Source of the DNA: Sneathiella chinensis
Lineage (GTDB): Bacteria; Pseudomonadota; Alphaproteobacteria; Sneathiellales; Sneathiellaceae
NCBI RefSeq assembly: GCF_012720115.1
Contig: NZ_VNWN01000004.1
Span: 372,001-436,000, forward strand
Length of the DNA: 64,000 nt
Direction: 5' to 3'
Position numbers and translations under genes: made by a program. Within the stretch, counting starts at the first letter, position 1; the number at the start of each line of letters is the position of its first letter. Shown piece after piece: positions 63,991 to 64,000 of this stretch. The notes under the pieces are model-generated. The model was not told the origin of the DNA, made no database searches, and saw nothing but the letters and a program-made list of their open reading frames with translations.

Positions 63991-64000
63991 GTTTAGCCTT

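Overview
The window is a contiguous, gene-dense stretch of chromosome from a motile, Gram-negative alphaproteobacterium, most like Rhodospirillales and neighbouring marine orders. The evidence is the gene content and order: glyQ-glyS-ppdK, mrp, hflK-hflC-DUF2065-Do protease, serB divergent from miaA, ilvB-ilvN-ilvC, mreB-mreC-mreD-mrdA-rodA, TRAP transporters, a bpt leucyltransferase, a MotA/MotB pair of the long alphaproteobacterial kind, and two chemoreceptors. I would not name a genus. I see no prophage, insertion sequence, integron or CRISPR array; this is mostly core chromosome with small accessory modules.

Layout. 1-6.2 kb: a solute-binding protein, a hybrid sensor kinase, a LysR regulator divergent from an MdtJ/MdtI-type SMR pair, and a methyltransferase. 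6.3-15.6 kb: tRNA-Pro, a polyprenyl diphosphate synthase, DUF2007, a TrmN6-like methyltransferase, an S49 peptidase, glyQS and ppdK. 15.7-21.1 kb: envelope and protein quality control (mrp, hflKC, DUF2065, Do protease). 21.1-23.1 kb: an arsenic resistance operon (arsR, acr3, arsC). 23.1-27.1 kb: a cytosolic hybrid kinase, serB and miaA. 27.2-30.7 kb: branched-chain amino acid synthesis. 31.1-36.7 kb: the cell-elongation cluster, followed by tRNA-Lys. 36.9-41.1 kb: two chemoreceptors around a short regulatory region. 41.1-46.3 kb: recO, parC and an acyl-CoA ligase. 46.4-49.8 kb: a TRAP transporter. 50-64 kb: bpt, an SLC13 permease, an FAD oxidoreductase, an RDD protein, a membrane methyltransferase, motAB, a flavin reductase, a penicillin acylase family protein and a small group of metabolic enzymes.

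The most interesting spot is 38.8-41.1 kb. A perfect FNR/FixK-type palindrome (TTGAT-N4-ATCAA, 39053-39066) sits exactly 41.5 bases upstream of the start site predicted from a TATAAG -10 element on the minus strand. Behind that promoter is a 40-residue, single-span membrane protein (38855-38977) with its own terminator, which gene finders would usually miss. On the other side, an uncharacterised membrane protein is translationally coupled to a six-span chemoreceptor with histidines in its membrane segments. Together they suggest an oxygen-linked small-protein and chemotaxis locus. A second perfect palindrome (57523-57536) lies upstream of a flavin reductase gene. Other points of note are an arsR promoter that should give a leaderless mRNA, an acetolactate synthase with GEA in place of GDG in its cofactor motif, a strong terminator between the TRAP binding-protein and permease genes, and a CAP-domain protein without a signal peptide.

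All calls are from reading the sequence alone; no database search or structure prediction was run.
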